Assembly: GCA_963682095.1 (NCBI GenBank) | Contig: OY821761.1 | Location: 15,190,560 to 15,254,559, forward strand | Origin: Potentilla sterilis | Lineage: Eukaryota; Streptophyta; Magnoliopsida; Rosales; Rosaceae | DNA length: 64,000 nucleotides | Reading direction: 5' to 3' | Part shown: one piece after another, positions 34,641 to 46,346 of the stretch | Layout: each line of letters begins with the position of its first letter | Position numbering within the stretch: position 1 is the first letter of the stretch | Program-made: the position numbers and the translations under genes | The notes under the pieces: model-generated | What the model was told of the DNA's origin: nothing | Databases searched by the model: none | The model's input: the letters and a program-made list of their open reading frames with translations, nothing else

Positions 34641-34739
34641 ATCATCTCATACACTCTCCGGGTTCCACCCGGCTCCATGCTCATAGCACCACAACACTTA
34701 AGCATATTACTGCTTATATTACAAACGTGCTTATAAACT

Positions 34740-34907
34740 ATTGCTTCCCATCAGTAACAGGTACTCACCTCGGTCACGCCCAATCTTTAACGCGGACTTG
34801 GGGGACTGGGCACCGATAGGTTGGTAACCCTGCGGGCATGCGGGACAAGAGCAAGACAGATTTAAGTCCCCATTCAAGATTGCACTTGACCGGGAACTTG
34901 GGGGACT
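34740..34907 (+). repeat. Right-arm 3' untranslated block with polypurine tract
   Basis: Ends GGGAACTTGGGGGACT directly before the LTR at 34908. The purine-rich tract is the expected plus-strand primer site. It is the inverted partner of 28604-28780. Confidence 0.8.
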
Positions 34908-35362
34908 TGTTGACAGTAGCCGCAGAGAGGCTACAGCAGGCTTACAGACCCGCAGCAAGTGCACCAGGGCCCGGCCCAAGGGTCGGGACTGGATCACCAG
35001 CACCCGGCCTCGGGGCCTAGCACTCTATCCTGCCTCCAGGGATCCTGGGGCCGGGGGCGCCAGCCTGCCAAAGAGGGCACCAGAAGGTACAAACAGAAGG
35101 GAGCCAGTCCCACATCGAAGGGTGAGGCCAGCCCTCACCCCCAACCACCTATATAAGGGCCCCAACTACCCTCTTTAATAGGTAACTTATCTCTCTCCCT
35201 GCTTACATACGTGCCTTGGTTATATATATTCCAACTATACTAACTTAGACATCGGAGAGGAGAAGACCGGCCCACCCGGTATTCCCCTTAGTGAGCAGGA
35301 TTGCAGGAGATCGAGTTGGATTCACCGAGTATCTACTAGACCCCCGGGTTTAGGCAGAAACA
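34908..35362 (+). repeat. LTR 3 (right outer LTR, plus orientation)
   Basis: 455 bp, TGTTGACAG...GGCAGAAACA, followed by the target duplication CTTGT. TATA-like CCTATATAAGGG near 35148-35159. Confidence 0.9.
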
Positions 35363-37358
35363 CTTGTATTAAACATGCTTGTAAGGATTGATGTCTGAAT
35401 CAATAGACATATTGTCACTCATAAATGGTGACATGGTGACTCCACAAAAGTGGTAGATGGCGTCACTAGGCCGTGACTCTCACAGAAGTGTAGAGAGGGC
35501 ACTTAGTTCGATATAAACTGGCCGAATGTGAGTATGTCACAACTTGATCCTTCGATCAATGACAACTAATTCGTCTCATGGATTTTCTGGATTATGGTCA
35601 TCATTGGGGGACGCCTCAATGAGAAGCCAATCTATATAGAGATCTCTACAAATACAAATTACACTAGTGTACATAAGGACGTGGTGTATGAGTTAGATAT
35701 CGAACACTCACTTTGTTGAAGCAAATACCAGCGTTGTGAATTGGCCTACATGGAAAGATATGCGATCCAGTTTAAACAAAGAGATAGGTCATTGGTCAGG
35801 TGATGCCGACACCGCAAGTGTAAACCCTATCGATAATTTTTCATTGAAAGCATAGTGAGAAAAAGAGCATAGACTCACCTTATGGAGCAAGGTCTTTCAC
35901 AATCGCTCTGGAATCGACTACGATGACATATGCTCTCGTAATGGAGTCATATTGCACTCTACTACCTTGTCAGTTAGATAGTTCTGAAAAGATGAACATG
36001 CAGCTTGTATCATCTCGATTGAGACTAAGTAAAGAGATGTACATAAACATCCTAAACAGATTAGTTTTCACCTAAGTCAAGTAAGTAAAAAACCATGATT
36101 GAGTGACTACTTGATTAGAGATGGGATAAAAGGAATCATGTATATTTACGTGTAAACTTAGGATGAATTATGATTAAAGTATTACTAATCCGACGTTAAG
36201 AATGAAAGGATCTTCGGATTACGTGGTCTCGAGAGTGAGAACCATTGGTGATGAACTTATTCATCTATCGATTTATGGCAATCTAAAGGATGTTAAACCA
36301 AAGTCTATATATATTTCATGATCAGTCGATGTCTTGAGAAGACTCGTTTCGTCTATGTGACAAGAAGTCTTGAGAGATGAAACTCTCCATCTAAGTACCA
36401 TGTGCGCAATCATGCACTTGTCATAACATGCTCGACTCGACATCTCATTCACTATAAAATTATAAAGCCAAGCTAATGGCTAGATGTGCCCATGCAATGC
36501 CATAGTATATGGTGGTACTTTCTTTCAAGTGTGAAAGGTATAAGCTCATTCGATCCCACCATGAAAGACACATCAATAGGCAATTTCAGAATCTGTCTAG
36601 TTTTGTACGTCAACTTCCTTGAAACCTACATGATCACTCACACGTCAAAAATATGGTAAGTCTGATACCTTTGGAAAGGTCTATGTGTCTACTTTCCAGG
36701 AACACCAACCATTTGATCATAGCTATCATATTGAGTGAGTTATAGCTGTTTTAGCAAAGTAAGACGAATCTGTCCTGTAATTTACAGATCAGTCATCTTC
36801 GACAGAGCTTTGTCATTAGCTCAGAATGAACCACTGTGTACTTTATATCACTGGAACGATATGAGTATCTAGTTTTTAGAAATTTTTACAGTTGGTTCAT
36901 ACCTACTATATCGAAGGAGTTATGACTATTTAAGTACACAAAGGTCATGCTGCGAGTGAATTTGATTTTCAACGCGAACTCTAGTTTTGAGTTGTTAAGC
37001 TACCTTCTTCCTTAAGACCAAGTAAAGCTAAGAATAGCTGATCTAACATATGAATAATGTGACCGTATTCAATGACTAGATCATTGGCCACGCCTAGTTT
37101 TGAAGCTTGTGAGGACCTTTTGTGTACGCCATTAATCTAAACTCTGAGATTGAGTTACCAATCAGGGGGAGTTGTCTTGTAGACATCAGGGGGAGTCTAC
37201 CTCACATGTAATCTTCAATTGTAGTTAGTACATTATGCTCTTTTTCCTTCAACCAAGCTTTTTATTTTTACTTAAGTGGTTTTGTTTTACTTGGCAATGT
37301 TTTAACGAGGCAACATGTTATGCATCGTGTCACATCAGGTACGCGACACAAGAGGGAG
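35363..37358 (+). pseudogene. Copia interior, right part (pol remains and 3' region)
   Basis: Continuation of the copia interior after the gypsy insertion. A weak pol-like trace lies near 35745-35830 (WPTWKDMRSSLNKEIGHWSG in one frame). No long frame survives. The end has repeated CAGGGGGAGT phrases (37165-37195) and the purine tract AAGAGGGAG at 37350-37358. Confidence 0.45.
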
Positions 37359-37544
37359 TGTTCAAGGAATGATAATTCTGTAACTTCCTATGTATGTCTT
37401 GACCTAATTAGACTAGAATAGTAGTTACCTTAGTAGATAGAGAATCCCTAATTATTTGGGATACTTGATGTAATGCCTATATAAAGGCCTCCTTATCTAT
37501 CAATAAAGGTTACGCTTTGCATCTATTCCTTTTCTTCTAGAACA
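37359..37544 (+). repeat. 3' LTR of the copia element
   Basis: 186 bp, TGTTCAAGG...CTAGAACA, with CCTATATAAAGGCC (TATA-like, about 37476-37489) and CAATAAAGG (poly-A-signal-like). Lacks the 59-bp duplication seen in the 5' LTR. Confidence 0.85.
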
Positions 37545-37789
37545 ATATGTACTTCTAATAACAAGTTATTGATTAATTATTATTATTCATCGTCATGCAT
37601 TTACATGCATATTCTATTTTGATCGTATCAACTTTAAAATGACAAAGTGTTTAATTTTTTGTTTGTATGTGATGAATATATATATTAGAAATTGCGCGCA
37701 TATGTGAAAAATGACATGTTTTTTGAAAATGTTTGGGGTATGAGTCGACAAATCCACCTAGCGATACGTCCTCTTTGTAAAAGATTTAA
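37545..37789 (+). other. AT-rich interior of element A
   Basis: Resumes element A sequence downstream of the copia insertion. No gene recognised. Confidence 0.5.
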
Positions 37790-38130
37790 CAAATGCAATA
37801 TCACTTAGGCTACGAAATTAGTGATTTCGTCGTCTACGTGAATAACTTAGGCGACAAATTTAATATTTCATCATCTTGATGAGTAACTTAGGCGATAAAT
37901 TTAATATTTCATCATCTAGATGAGTAACTTAGGCGACAAATTTAATATTTCGTCGTCTAGATGAGTAATTTAGGTGATGAATTTAATATTTCGTCGTCTA
38001 GGTAAGCAACATAAGTGACGAAATAAAAGTTTTGTCGTCTAGGTGAGTAACTTAGGAGACGAAATTTATGTTTTTGTTGTCTAAGTTATTATCTTAGATG
38101 ATGAATTTTTTTGTTTCGTCGCCTAAGTGA
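37790..38130. repeat. Internal CGACGA repeat block of element A
   Basis: Seven or more partly degenerate units of about 45 bp with AACTTAGGCGACAAATTTAA and TTTCGTCGTCTA(G/C)(A/G)TGA. Corresponds in position to 655-765 in element C and 44780-45110 in element B, between TNPD and TNPA. Confidence 0.85.
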
Positions 38131-38935
38131 GAGACATATATATCTGCGATCGGGTTCGTTGAATTCTGCAATCCCTAATTTAGAAACCACTACTCCATCT
38201 TCCTCCCTCTTCCGCCCCACCCACCATCTCCTGGCCCCTGCCTCAGTCCCTGCCTCATGGCCGCCGCCCCAGCTTCAATCTCAGTCCACCGCGTCAGTCC
38301 CTACCCCAGCCTCCTTCTTGTACCCCCTCACAGTCGACCTTTCCCTTCGTTCTCTCTCCCATCCATAGTCTCCTGGCCGCCGCCTCAGTCCCCGCCTCGT
38401 GGCTGCCGCCCCAGCCTCCGCCTCAGTCCCCCGCATCAGTCCCTGCCCCAGCCTCTCTCTCTCTCTCTCTCTCTTCAGGCCGACTAGGTTGAACAACTGA
38501 ATAGGGTATGTTTTCTTATAAACTGATTATGTATTGTAAATTGCTTATGGATTGTATATATTTTACGAGTTGATTGAAAATATGGTGTATTGGTTTGCTG
38601 TTGAAGAACATGTCTGTGAAGTATCAAATATGGGTTCTGTCTTTGATAGTTCACAGACCTCTGTCTGGCACACACACACACACTAAGATTGGATTTTGAT
38701 TACCACCATATGACCTGAAAATAGCATGAGGTTGCATAAAATTGAGGCCGAAATTGCTATGGTCAGTCCCTGGTTATCATGAGCTATGGCTGCCATAAAG
38801 CCAATACTGTGTGTGTTTGCTTACTTGGTTGCTAGTTGCTAGTGTTATACATATTTGACGCGTTGTACTGTGTGTTGATATATGAATTCCAATATGCTGT
38901 GTTTGTGATATAATTTGTGTTTCTTGACATGAAAA

Positions 38936-40652
38936 AAATGACGCCGACTCATGGGAAGCTGAAGAAGAAGCTGGAGGCATTTGACCGCTTCTACAGGTCA
39001 AATGCCTCAGAAGGGGGTTCGTCGCAGCCAACTACGGAAGCGTCTGCGAGCGGATCAACACCTCCCCCCCTCCCCCATTGCCGGTGGAAGATACTTCAGC
39101 CCATCCATTAACACAAACCACACCTCAAACTGAAGACAGCGATGGTGAAGAGATCAGTTGTTGACGCACATCTCATCCTCGGCCTGATGGAGGTAAAGAT
39201 AATCCAACACTTTTAATTAAGTTATTTAGTTATAAATGTGTTATTACTCCCTGATAAAGCTATTATTATTTTTGCAGCATCTCCTCCCAAACGCAAACGG
39301 GGATTGGTCAAAAGCTTAAAGGCCTATCAGTACTGGGTGCAACACGGAGAGAAGGTAAAGATCGTCATGGATGATGAGTTCTTGCACGGACTAGAGACCG
39401 GTACACAGAACAGTTGGTTGACTTATGATACCGGTCATATCATTCGGGACAGCATTCCCATGACTACTGTCAGTTGGTGAGACCTGGAGAAGGATGATCA
39501 GAACAAGCTCAAAAATGAACTCGACATAAGGAGTTAACAACTAAATTTTTTAATATTTTATTTTCCTATACCTAAGTCAGTTTCCATATTAATTCCATTT
39601 TTATTTTTGGAACAGTTTGTTTATGACATCCCTTGGGATGATAAGAAGATGGGAAAGTGGGTTCACAAGTATGCCGCCAAGACCTACATAGCCTTCAAGA
39701 GCAAGCACAACAGACTTAGGATTAACAACCCTGGCAAAATCCTAAAAGAGTTCAAAAGTAGGAAGAAGGATTGGGATTGGCTGCTTAAACACTTCCAGAG
39801 CGATAAGTTCCAGGTATACAATTTCTAATATTAGTCTGCGCTTTCAAATGTAAACATTCTTGATTTTTATTTTGTTTGAATGCTTATTTGTCCCAAATTT
39901 AATTAAACTTCTACAGAGACGATCGGCCGCCAACACAATCAACCGGGGGAAGAAGACATTACACCATCGGTCCGGTTCAAAGCCTTTCATCTATGGGGCG
40001 CTCGATTTGAAGGAAAATGGCGAACTATTGGCGTTGATGAAGAATTATGAGATGGTGTACCCTCCTGAGCACCCGGAAGTAGCAGAAAATATAGTAAGTT
40101 TCTTATTATGTTTAAATTTATCATCTGACACTGTTCTTATGTGATTAATGATGTTAATGCACTTCATTTTCAAATGCAGCGAAAGATCAGAGTCGAGATC
40201 GATAAAGTGATGATTGGTGTGAGAAAGGAGCACCAAGACGTCCCGGAAGATCAGATCATTAACTATTTTGACGAGCCGGTTCAGGCCCAAGTGATTGTAA
40301 ATTCACTAGGGGACCGCTAAACAGCGATGAGATTCGGGGATTAGGAGGAGTAACCTTCGGTGTCAGCTCCCAATCATCTCAAGGGAAAAGTTCCACTGCA
40401 CGCTGCCGGTCTTCAAATGCGGAGCGTATGAGACGAAGGGAAGAGGAGGCCCGAGAGACTAGAGAGGGTATCGCACATGCAGAGGAGGAGGCACGACTGG
40501 CTAAAGAGGAGGCCCGACAAGTCAATGAACGAATCGTCCTACTTGAGGAGGAGACACAACTGGCCAAAGAGAAGACCCAAGAAGGTCAAGAACGTCTTAG
40601 TCAGTTGGAGGAAAAGTTCAACATGTTTGCAAGTCTTTTTAAAAGTAACTAG
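38936..40652 (+). pseudogene. TNPA-like (Transposase_24 type) protein of element A, decayed
   Basis: Exons: about 38936-39110 (THGKLKKKLEAFDRFYRSNA), about 39278-39536 (KRKRGLVKSLKAYQYWVQHG then LTYDTGHIIRDSIPMT, with stops at 39478 and 39534), 39616-39813 (YDIPWDDKKMGKWVHKYAAK then DWDWLLKHFQSDKFQ), 39917-40093 (RRSAANTINRGKKTLHHRSG, SKPFIYG), and 40181-40652. The last exon has stops near 40318 and 40342 and changes frame to a Glu/Arg-rich coiled coil (RRREEEARETREG...) ending FKSN. The pattern FxYDIPW...KYAAKTY...DW is the same as in elements B and C. The product would bind the GGCGACGAAA sites. A CT- and C-rich leader lies at 38160-38490. A run of about 18 C follows the stop (40659-40676). 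Confidence 0.75.
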
Positions 40653-40819
40653 CAGGCTCCCCCCCCCCCCCCCCCCATACGATATTGTTGTTCGCTTTAA
40701 TATTAAATATTAAGTATTTAATTTGTGTGAATAAATTTATTAATATTAAGTATTTAATTTTTTAATATATTAATTAATATTTTGTCTCAATTTTCCATTT
40801 AAAAAAAAAAAAAAAAAAA

Positions 40820-40955
40820 AACTAGTTAGGCGACGAAAAAGGTAACTTTCGTCGCCTAACTAGTCCACTAAGGCGACGAAATATACTATTTTCCTCTCCT
40901 AAGTGATGTACTTAGGCGACGAATATGGTTTGTTTCGTCGATTAAGTATATCACT
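40820..40955. repeat. Right subterminal repeats of element A, first part
   Basis: GTTAGGCGACGAAA and TTTCGTCGCCTAAC pairs follow a run of about 20 A. The region is cut at 40955 by element B and resumes at 50770 after the ACT duplication. Confidence 0.85.
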
Positions 40956-40969
40956 CACTACCAGATCCG

Positions 40970-41450
40970 AATGAATAGCCGACAAAAAAAATTTCGTCGG
41001 CTATACCATCTGCCGATGAAATTTTCGTCGGCTATACTTCGTCGGAACAACCCCGTCGGCTATACTTTGGCCGACGAAAAAAACAAATTCGTCGGCTATA
41101 GTAGAGTATGGCCGACGAACTTACCGACGAAACCATTTTTCGTCGGCCAAACTTGGGAGAAATTGCCGATGAATTTCGTCGGATATTTTCGAGTATGGCC
41201 GACGAAATTCATTAATTATAACCGACGAAATTCGTCGGCTATTGGGTGTTAACAATAGCCGACGATTCTGTCAATTTTCGTCGGCTATTTCCTCGAAATA
41301 TATTAATATTTAATAGGCATTAATTAGTTATAGCCGACGAAATAATGTAAAATTCGTCGGCTATAGTTATTATAGCCGACGAAAATTGGTAAAATTCGTC
41401 GGCTATAGTTATTATAGCCAACGAAATAATGCCAAAATCGTCGGCTTTTC
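40970..41450. repeat. Left subterminal repeats of element B
   Basis: About two dozen AGCCGACGAA and TTCGTCGGCTA motifs, most as face-to-face pairs 8-20 bp apart (for example TATAGCCGACGAAA with TTCGTCGGCTATA). Such pairs can form short hairpins and are candidate TNPA binding sites. Confidence 0.9.
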
Positions 41451-41604
41451 TTACATTTGGGAAAAAAAAAATTAAATTATTTTCTAAATTACCATTCCAA
41501 GCAACCTGCAAATCACAAAAACAGTCCATGCATTTGCACCAACAAGAAACACGTCTAAATACCCTTTTTATTAAATTCGTTCTAATATACATAAACCCTA
41601 AACC

Positions 41605-43952
41605 CTAATCATCACCTAAACCACTAAAGTCCACCAGGTCATCCCCAGCATCCTGCTCTCCATCAGGCTCGTCATCCTGCTGACCGAACTCAGGAGGTTG
41701 AGGCATTGAAGGTTCCGCTAACCGCTGAAACAGGGGCGGGGGTGGAAGGCCTTGTTGTTGTGCTGCGAACATCTCATACCACCAGGCTTGTTGGCCGTCG
41801 TAGTTTTGTTGCCGAATTCTGTCGCATTCGGCATGCCAACCGGCCATATCCAAATGATACTGCTATGTTCTGCGGCGCAGCTCCAAATAATACTGCTGTG
41901 TGCTGCGGCGCAGCTCCTGTACTGTCTGGGACGAGGTCGCCAATTCTGCGGCCAATCGCTGCACTTCCCCCCTCATATGTTGGCTCTCCCCGCCTCCCTT
42001 CTTTTGACCTCCCTTAGTGGTCTTCAGAAGCCCTAGTCCAGAACTTCCCAAACCCCGGCAGTAGTAGTTGTTTGACCGGTTTGGGAAGGCTGCGTCGAAC
42101 ATCCTCGCTGCCGTTTGGACACTGGACCGGTCGACATGGCGCATGGCTTCTTCCAGATCTGCCTCTGAAATGTTTGGTTGTGTCTCCCGAACTACTTGCT
42201 GGAACACCTCTTCTTCGGCCCGGTTGACCCTCTCCTAAGTGGACGGGAAAAAAAAAATTAATATTATAACAAATATATAATTAAGTAAAATTAATAATTA
42301 AAATTTTAAAATTGTAATGAACGACTTACGAGCTGTTCTGTCGCTTGTGGATAAGAGATCTTGAACGTCTCCACGTACGGGTTGCTATCAGGATGATCTC
42401 TAAGCGCCTCCTCCTGATATTGTGCAAACGGCCGTGAACCAGCATGATGGGGGGTTGTGTTCCGGCGGCGGTTCTCAGAGTTTATCTGAGAACGTTGCTT
42501 CAAACAAATAATAAAATGTTAGAAAAATACATAAAAAAATATTAGTGTAATAATTATAAAATAATTAAACTAATAATTAAAATTTTAACAAAATAAACAT
42601 TGGTACTGAAGTTTAGTATTTACCTGCATAACTGGGTTGTTGAAGTCTACTGTCTTCAACCAACGCCACTCGTACTCCCTGAACATGAACTCCCTGGGAG
42701 TACCCATACGACCAAGGTTGTCGTATTCGTTATAGTGGGAACGCAGCTCGTTCTTCCACTCTTTGAACCTATGAAAAAAACAAAAGTGCATTAGAAATAT
42801 TATTAATATCATAAAATATTAATAATTATAAGATAATTATAATATCATAAAAACAAACGTACCTCGAGTTCTGCACGGTGTCCGCCCAATCCCGCTTGTG
42901 TTCGGCAATCTCGAAGAATGTCTGAAAAATAATATTTTATTAGTTTTACAATTGTAATAATACCGAAAATTATTAAATATTACGATAAATAAATTAAATT
43001 TTTTAAATTACTCACCGACGCGGCGTTGTTCACCTCCCTCTTTATCTCTTCGGGCACATCGGCCCACCGGGTCCACAACATAGGGACTCTGTCCCTAATC
43101 AGTGACCCCACGCAATCCGAGTAGCCGCGTTTTTTCTTCCCCTGAACCTCCTGATTAGGAGGTTCGTTGATCTGAATCCTCCCGCTGCGCTCAACAGTTC
43201 TCCTGAGCGTGTCAAAACATATGACACCTCTCGTATTCCTCCGTGAACTGCTAGCGGCTGTCCCTATCACAAAAACCACGATTGGTTAATAAAATTAAAT
43301 ATTAGTGCGTTAATTTTAATAAAACATTTAATTAATAAAATCAAATGTTACCTGAACTAGATGACTCGTCTGTCGACTTTCCTTTTCTCCTCGCCGAAAT
43401 AAGGTGGTCAGGGTTCTCAAATGGCTGCTGCTGGTATGCCTCCGCAGCACTCACGTACTGAGGCATATCAGGCCATATGGGCACACCCTGATAGTCGACC
43501 TCCGGTATTGCCGGAATGTTGTACGGGAGGAAGAGCTGGTTTGGGAGAGTAGGAGCCTCAGTCGAGTCAGCAGCAGACTGAGTCGGACTCGGCATCGGCT
43601 CCCGATGAACGTCAGGCATACGAACCTGAGGAACGTCGGCAGCTATGTCCTCGTGAAATAGCTGCCGACTGAACCTCGGAGCCACAGAAGGACCGACATG
43701 CGGAAGTGAAGTGCTCGACGGCCGCCCCGCCTGGAGAAGGGTCTGGTGCCGAGAACTCACACTTCGTCGCGGCTGGGCTGCATCCACAGTCCTCTGCGGC
43801 TGGGATGAATCTACACTCCTCCGCGGCTGGCTGGTGGTCCTCTCAGGCTGGCTAGCGGTCCTCTCAGAGTCTGCGGAACCGGCAGAATTTCTAGAACCTC
43901 TAGATCTGCCGGCACGACGGCCTCCGAATAGGTTTCTTAATGCATCGGCCAT
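41605..43952 (-). pseudogene. TNPA-like (Transposase_24 type) protein of element B, one in-frame TAG
   Basis: Six exons with usable GT-AG junctions: 43952-43352, 43263-43016, 42921-42863, about 42770-42625, about 42493-42332, about 42234-41605; roughly 620 codons. Order: MADALRNLFGGRRAGRSRGS basic start; Ser/Gln/Arg-rich repeats (QPxRSVDSSQPQRTVDAAQP); GYSDCVGSLIRDRVPMLWTR (the conserved DNA-binding-type region); FKEWKNELRSHYNEYDN; a helical Gln/Arg tail with repeated ELRR(S/R)TQQYYL; acidic end DLVDFSGLGDD. A TAG at 41863-41865 lies in the tail repeat, where the neighbouring repeat copy has CAG, so a C-to-T change is the simplest cause. Its loss would remove only the last 86 residues. The product is expected to bind the AGCCGACGAAA repeats. 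Confidence 0.8.
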
Positions 43953-44480
43953 TTAAAGCCCGAGACATTAATACATTAATTAATATTAAATTATATTATA
44001 TTAAATAACAAATTCTAATTAATATAATAACCAATAATACTAACATATTTTAATATAACAATTTATATACTAACATATTAAATTATATTATATTAAATAA
44101 CAAATTCTAATTAAATATAATTAAGCTATATATATAATTAAGCTAAATTATACCATTAAGTTATCAATTTATATAATTAAAAAACCAATTTATACGTATA
44201 AATTATACAATTACACCTAAATTATACAATTAAAATAAATTTGAAAACAATTACCTAAATTAACATAAATACCTAAAATTTATCTAAATTAACATAAATA
44301 CCTAAAATTTACCTAAATTAACATAAATACGTAAATTATACATAAATTAACATAAATACTTAAATTATACCTAAATTAACATAAATACCTAAATTATACC
44401 TAAATTAACATAAATACCTAAATTATATCTAAATTAACATTAATTAACATAAATGAAAAAATAAAAAATAAAAAACTTAC
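43953..44480 (-). other. AT-rich upstream region of the element B TNPA gene
   Basis: Very AT-rich. From 44260 to 44450 it has a repeated unit of about 30 bp with ACCTAAATTAACATAAAT. No ORF. Likely intron or leader of the TNPA gene. Confidence 0.6.
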
Positions 44481-44544
44481 AACGAAAATGGAAGGGAGGA
44501 GGAGGCCGGCCGGATTTGAGGAGGCTGGGCCGGAGGAGGGACAG

Positions 44545-44680
44545 GCCGGATTGGAGGAGGAAGACGGAGGAGGGGGCTGCCGGATTGGAGGAGGAAGAGG
44601 GAGGAGGGGGTTGCCGGATTGGAGGAGGAAGAGGGAGGAGGGGGTTGCCGGATTGGAGGAGGAAGAGGGAGGAGGACGAC
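44545..44680 (+). repeat. 34-bp GGA-rich minisatellite
   Basis: GCCGGATTGGAGGAGGAAGA starts at 44545, 44579, 44613 and 44647, exactly 34 bp apart. On the TNPA strand it is CCTCC-rich, like the CT/C-rich leaders upstream of the TNPA genes in A and C. Plus-strand ORFs here are repeat artefacts. Confidence 0.9.
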
Positions 44681-44779
44681 GAGGCGAGCGCGGAGGATCG
44701 GTTGGAGGCTAGCGGCGGAGGTTTTGGAAAAATACAGAAAATGGAGGCTAGGGTTCGGCTGTTTCAGCCTTATACCCGA

Positions 44780-45110
44780 TAGTATAGCCGACGAATTAAA
44801 AAGATTTCGTCGGCTATACTTAAGAATAGCCGACGAAATCTATGAACTCGTCGGCTATTCTTAAGTATAGCCGACGATATTTAAGATTTCGTCGGCTATA
44901 GTTTAGGCGCTCAGCAGCCGTCCGATCTCCCCCATCCAACGGCGGACAATGAAAAGGCGCGGATCACTAGAGTTTAGCCGACGAAATTAAATATTTCGTC
45001 GGCTATACTTTGGAAAATCACAGCCGTTGGATCTGAGCCATCCAACGGCGGACAATAAGCGGATCGCAAGAGTTTAGCCGACGAAATCAAATATTTCGTC
45101 GGCTAAACGT
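44780..45110. repeat. Internal AGCCGACGAA repeats of element B
   Basis: Several palindromic pairs such as TAGCCGACGAAAT/ATTTCGTCGGCTA, alternating with CCGTCCGATC and CATCCAACGGCGGACAAT. Located between TNPA and the 510-bp repeat block; a smaller group lies at 45990-46110. Confidence 0.85.
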
Positions 45111-45112
45111 TT

Positions 45113-45930
45113 GGTCAAACTACGAAGTCAAACCTCTAAACCCTATAAATTAAAACGGAAATTGGCCTGTCTAAATGACGTTTTCTGGCCTTATCTTCAA
45201 CAGAGAATAGTTTCAAATCGATGAGACGCTCATAATCGTATAAAAATTTTCCTCAAAATATTTACCGACCGTCAGGCTACCCATAGGAAAACGGGAGTAA
45301 AAAACAGGTAACCGCAACATTCGGCACACAGATTTTGTCAGAATCTTCTCATTTTTCAACCGTAGACGTATTTCAATATTTCGGTCATATCTTATTTCAC
45401 GACACATTTGCATTTGAAGAGTCTACGTATAGTAACTATTTGAAACTATACATTCACTTAAACACTTAGTAAACAAGTTAAGGAACATTAGTGCATATGT
45501 TCCGATTTTGAATCTAAAAGTTTGAAAAATCTATTCCAACCGTCAGATATCACTGTTAAGATTAAAAACATGTATGAAAAAAAAATCCAACTACATCTGA
45601 CAACGTTAAAGGCTCGATCGGGACGGTCAAACTGCAAAGTCAAACTTCTAAACGCTTTAAAACGGAAATTGGCCCGTCTAAATGACGTTTTTTGGCCTGA
45701 CCTTCAACATAGAATAGTTTCAGATCGATGAGACGCAACTAATCGTATAAAAATTTTCATCAAAATATTTACCGACCGTCAGGCTACCCATAGGAAAACG
45801 GGAGTAAAAAACAGGTAACCGCAACATTCGGCACACAGATTTTGTCGGAATCTTCTCATTTTTCAACCGTAGACGTTTTTCAATATTTCGGTCATATCTT
45901 ATTTCACGACACATTTGCATTTGAAGGATG
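45113..45930. repeat. About 1.6 units of a 512-bp repeat, diverged relative of the 505-bp family
   Basis: GGTCAAAC starts at 45113 and 45625, giving a 512-bp period. Units share a scaffold with the repeats at 1-490 and 6781-8090: GATGAGACG, TATAAAAATTTT, TTTACC, CTACCCATAG, and CTCGATCGGGACGGTCAA against CTCGATCGAAACGGTCAA, in the same order. Sequence between the shared blocks differs strongly. No ORF. Confidence 0.8.
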
Positions 45931-46346
45931 AAGCAATGGTTTGTCGATAGTGATAGAAAATGGAAGCTGCTCTTTTTTTATTTTTTGTTTTAATTATAGC
46001 CGACGAAATCAAACCTAGTACTCGTCGGCTATTCTTTTGTCGTTTTCAGTCAAAAATAAAATATTTATTTTTAAAAAAAACTTTTGGCCGACGAAAAATT
46101 CATTATTTTGTCGGCTATTCTCTGAAAAAAAACTAAAAAAATCAGTGGTTTTACACCTCTCCTATTCCGATGTCCTGTTCACATATAACCAAAATTGAAC
46201 ATAAAAAACCAGAAACCCAACAGTCAACATATTTCAAATTTTTTTTTAAGGGGTTTGGAACCCAGCCTAGCTGGGAGGCTCATCCCCACGCCCGTTCATT
46301 AGAAATGAGTTGATTACAAATGAAAGGATTACATCATTTAAATTAC

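Larger units (their letters stand above)
25734..35362. mobile_element. Three-LTR palindromic Tat-like Ty3/gypsy derivative
   Basis: A 9.63-kb unit bounded by plus-oriented LTRs (25734-26188 and 34908-35362) and flanked by perfect CTTGT duplications (25729-25733 and 35363-35367). A third, inverted LTR (28147-28603) lies inside. From 28147 to 35362 the two arms are inverted relatives: LTR, purine tract, 3' untranslated block, motif repeats, antisense ORF, centre near 31550, then the same in reverse. No gag, protease, RT, RNase H or integrase motif was seen, so it is a non-autonomous derivative (LARD-like). The antisense Transposase_28-type ORFs and the TGGCGCCGTCTGTGGGAA primer site point to the Tat lineage, in which extra antisense ORFs near the 3' end are known. 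Confidence 0.8.
21159..37544 (+). mobile_element. Decayed Ty1/copia LTR retrotransposon inside element A, itself split
   Basis: Similar LTRs lie at 21159-21391 and 37359-37544, both in plus orientation and both ending TAGAACA. The 3' LTR is preceded by the purine tract AAGAGGGAG and starts TGTTCAAGG, the usual polypurine-tract/LTR junction. The 5' LTR is followed by CGTTATCAGCAC, a sequence often seen at this position in plant copia elements. Flanks are ATATT (or ATTTG) on the left and ATATG on the right, an imperfect 5-bp duplication. Subtracting the gypsy element (25734-35362), the copia element is about 6.75 kb. Its interior shows only pol traces. Confidence 0.75.

Noticed and set aside
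25734..35362. Pararetrovirus or endogenous virus explanation for the GC-rich inverted structure
   Set aside because: LTRs, a 5-bp target duplication, a tRNA-type primer site and Tat-lineage antisense ORFs fit an LTR retrotransposon; no viral gene was seen.
44488..44864. Gly/Glu/Arg-rich plus-strand ORFs
   Set aside because: They come from the 34-bp GGA minisatellite opposite the TNPA leader of element B.
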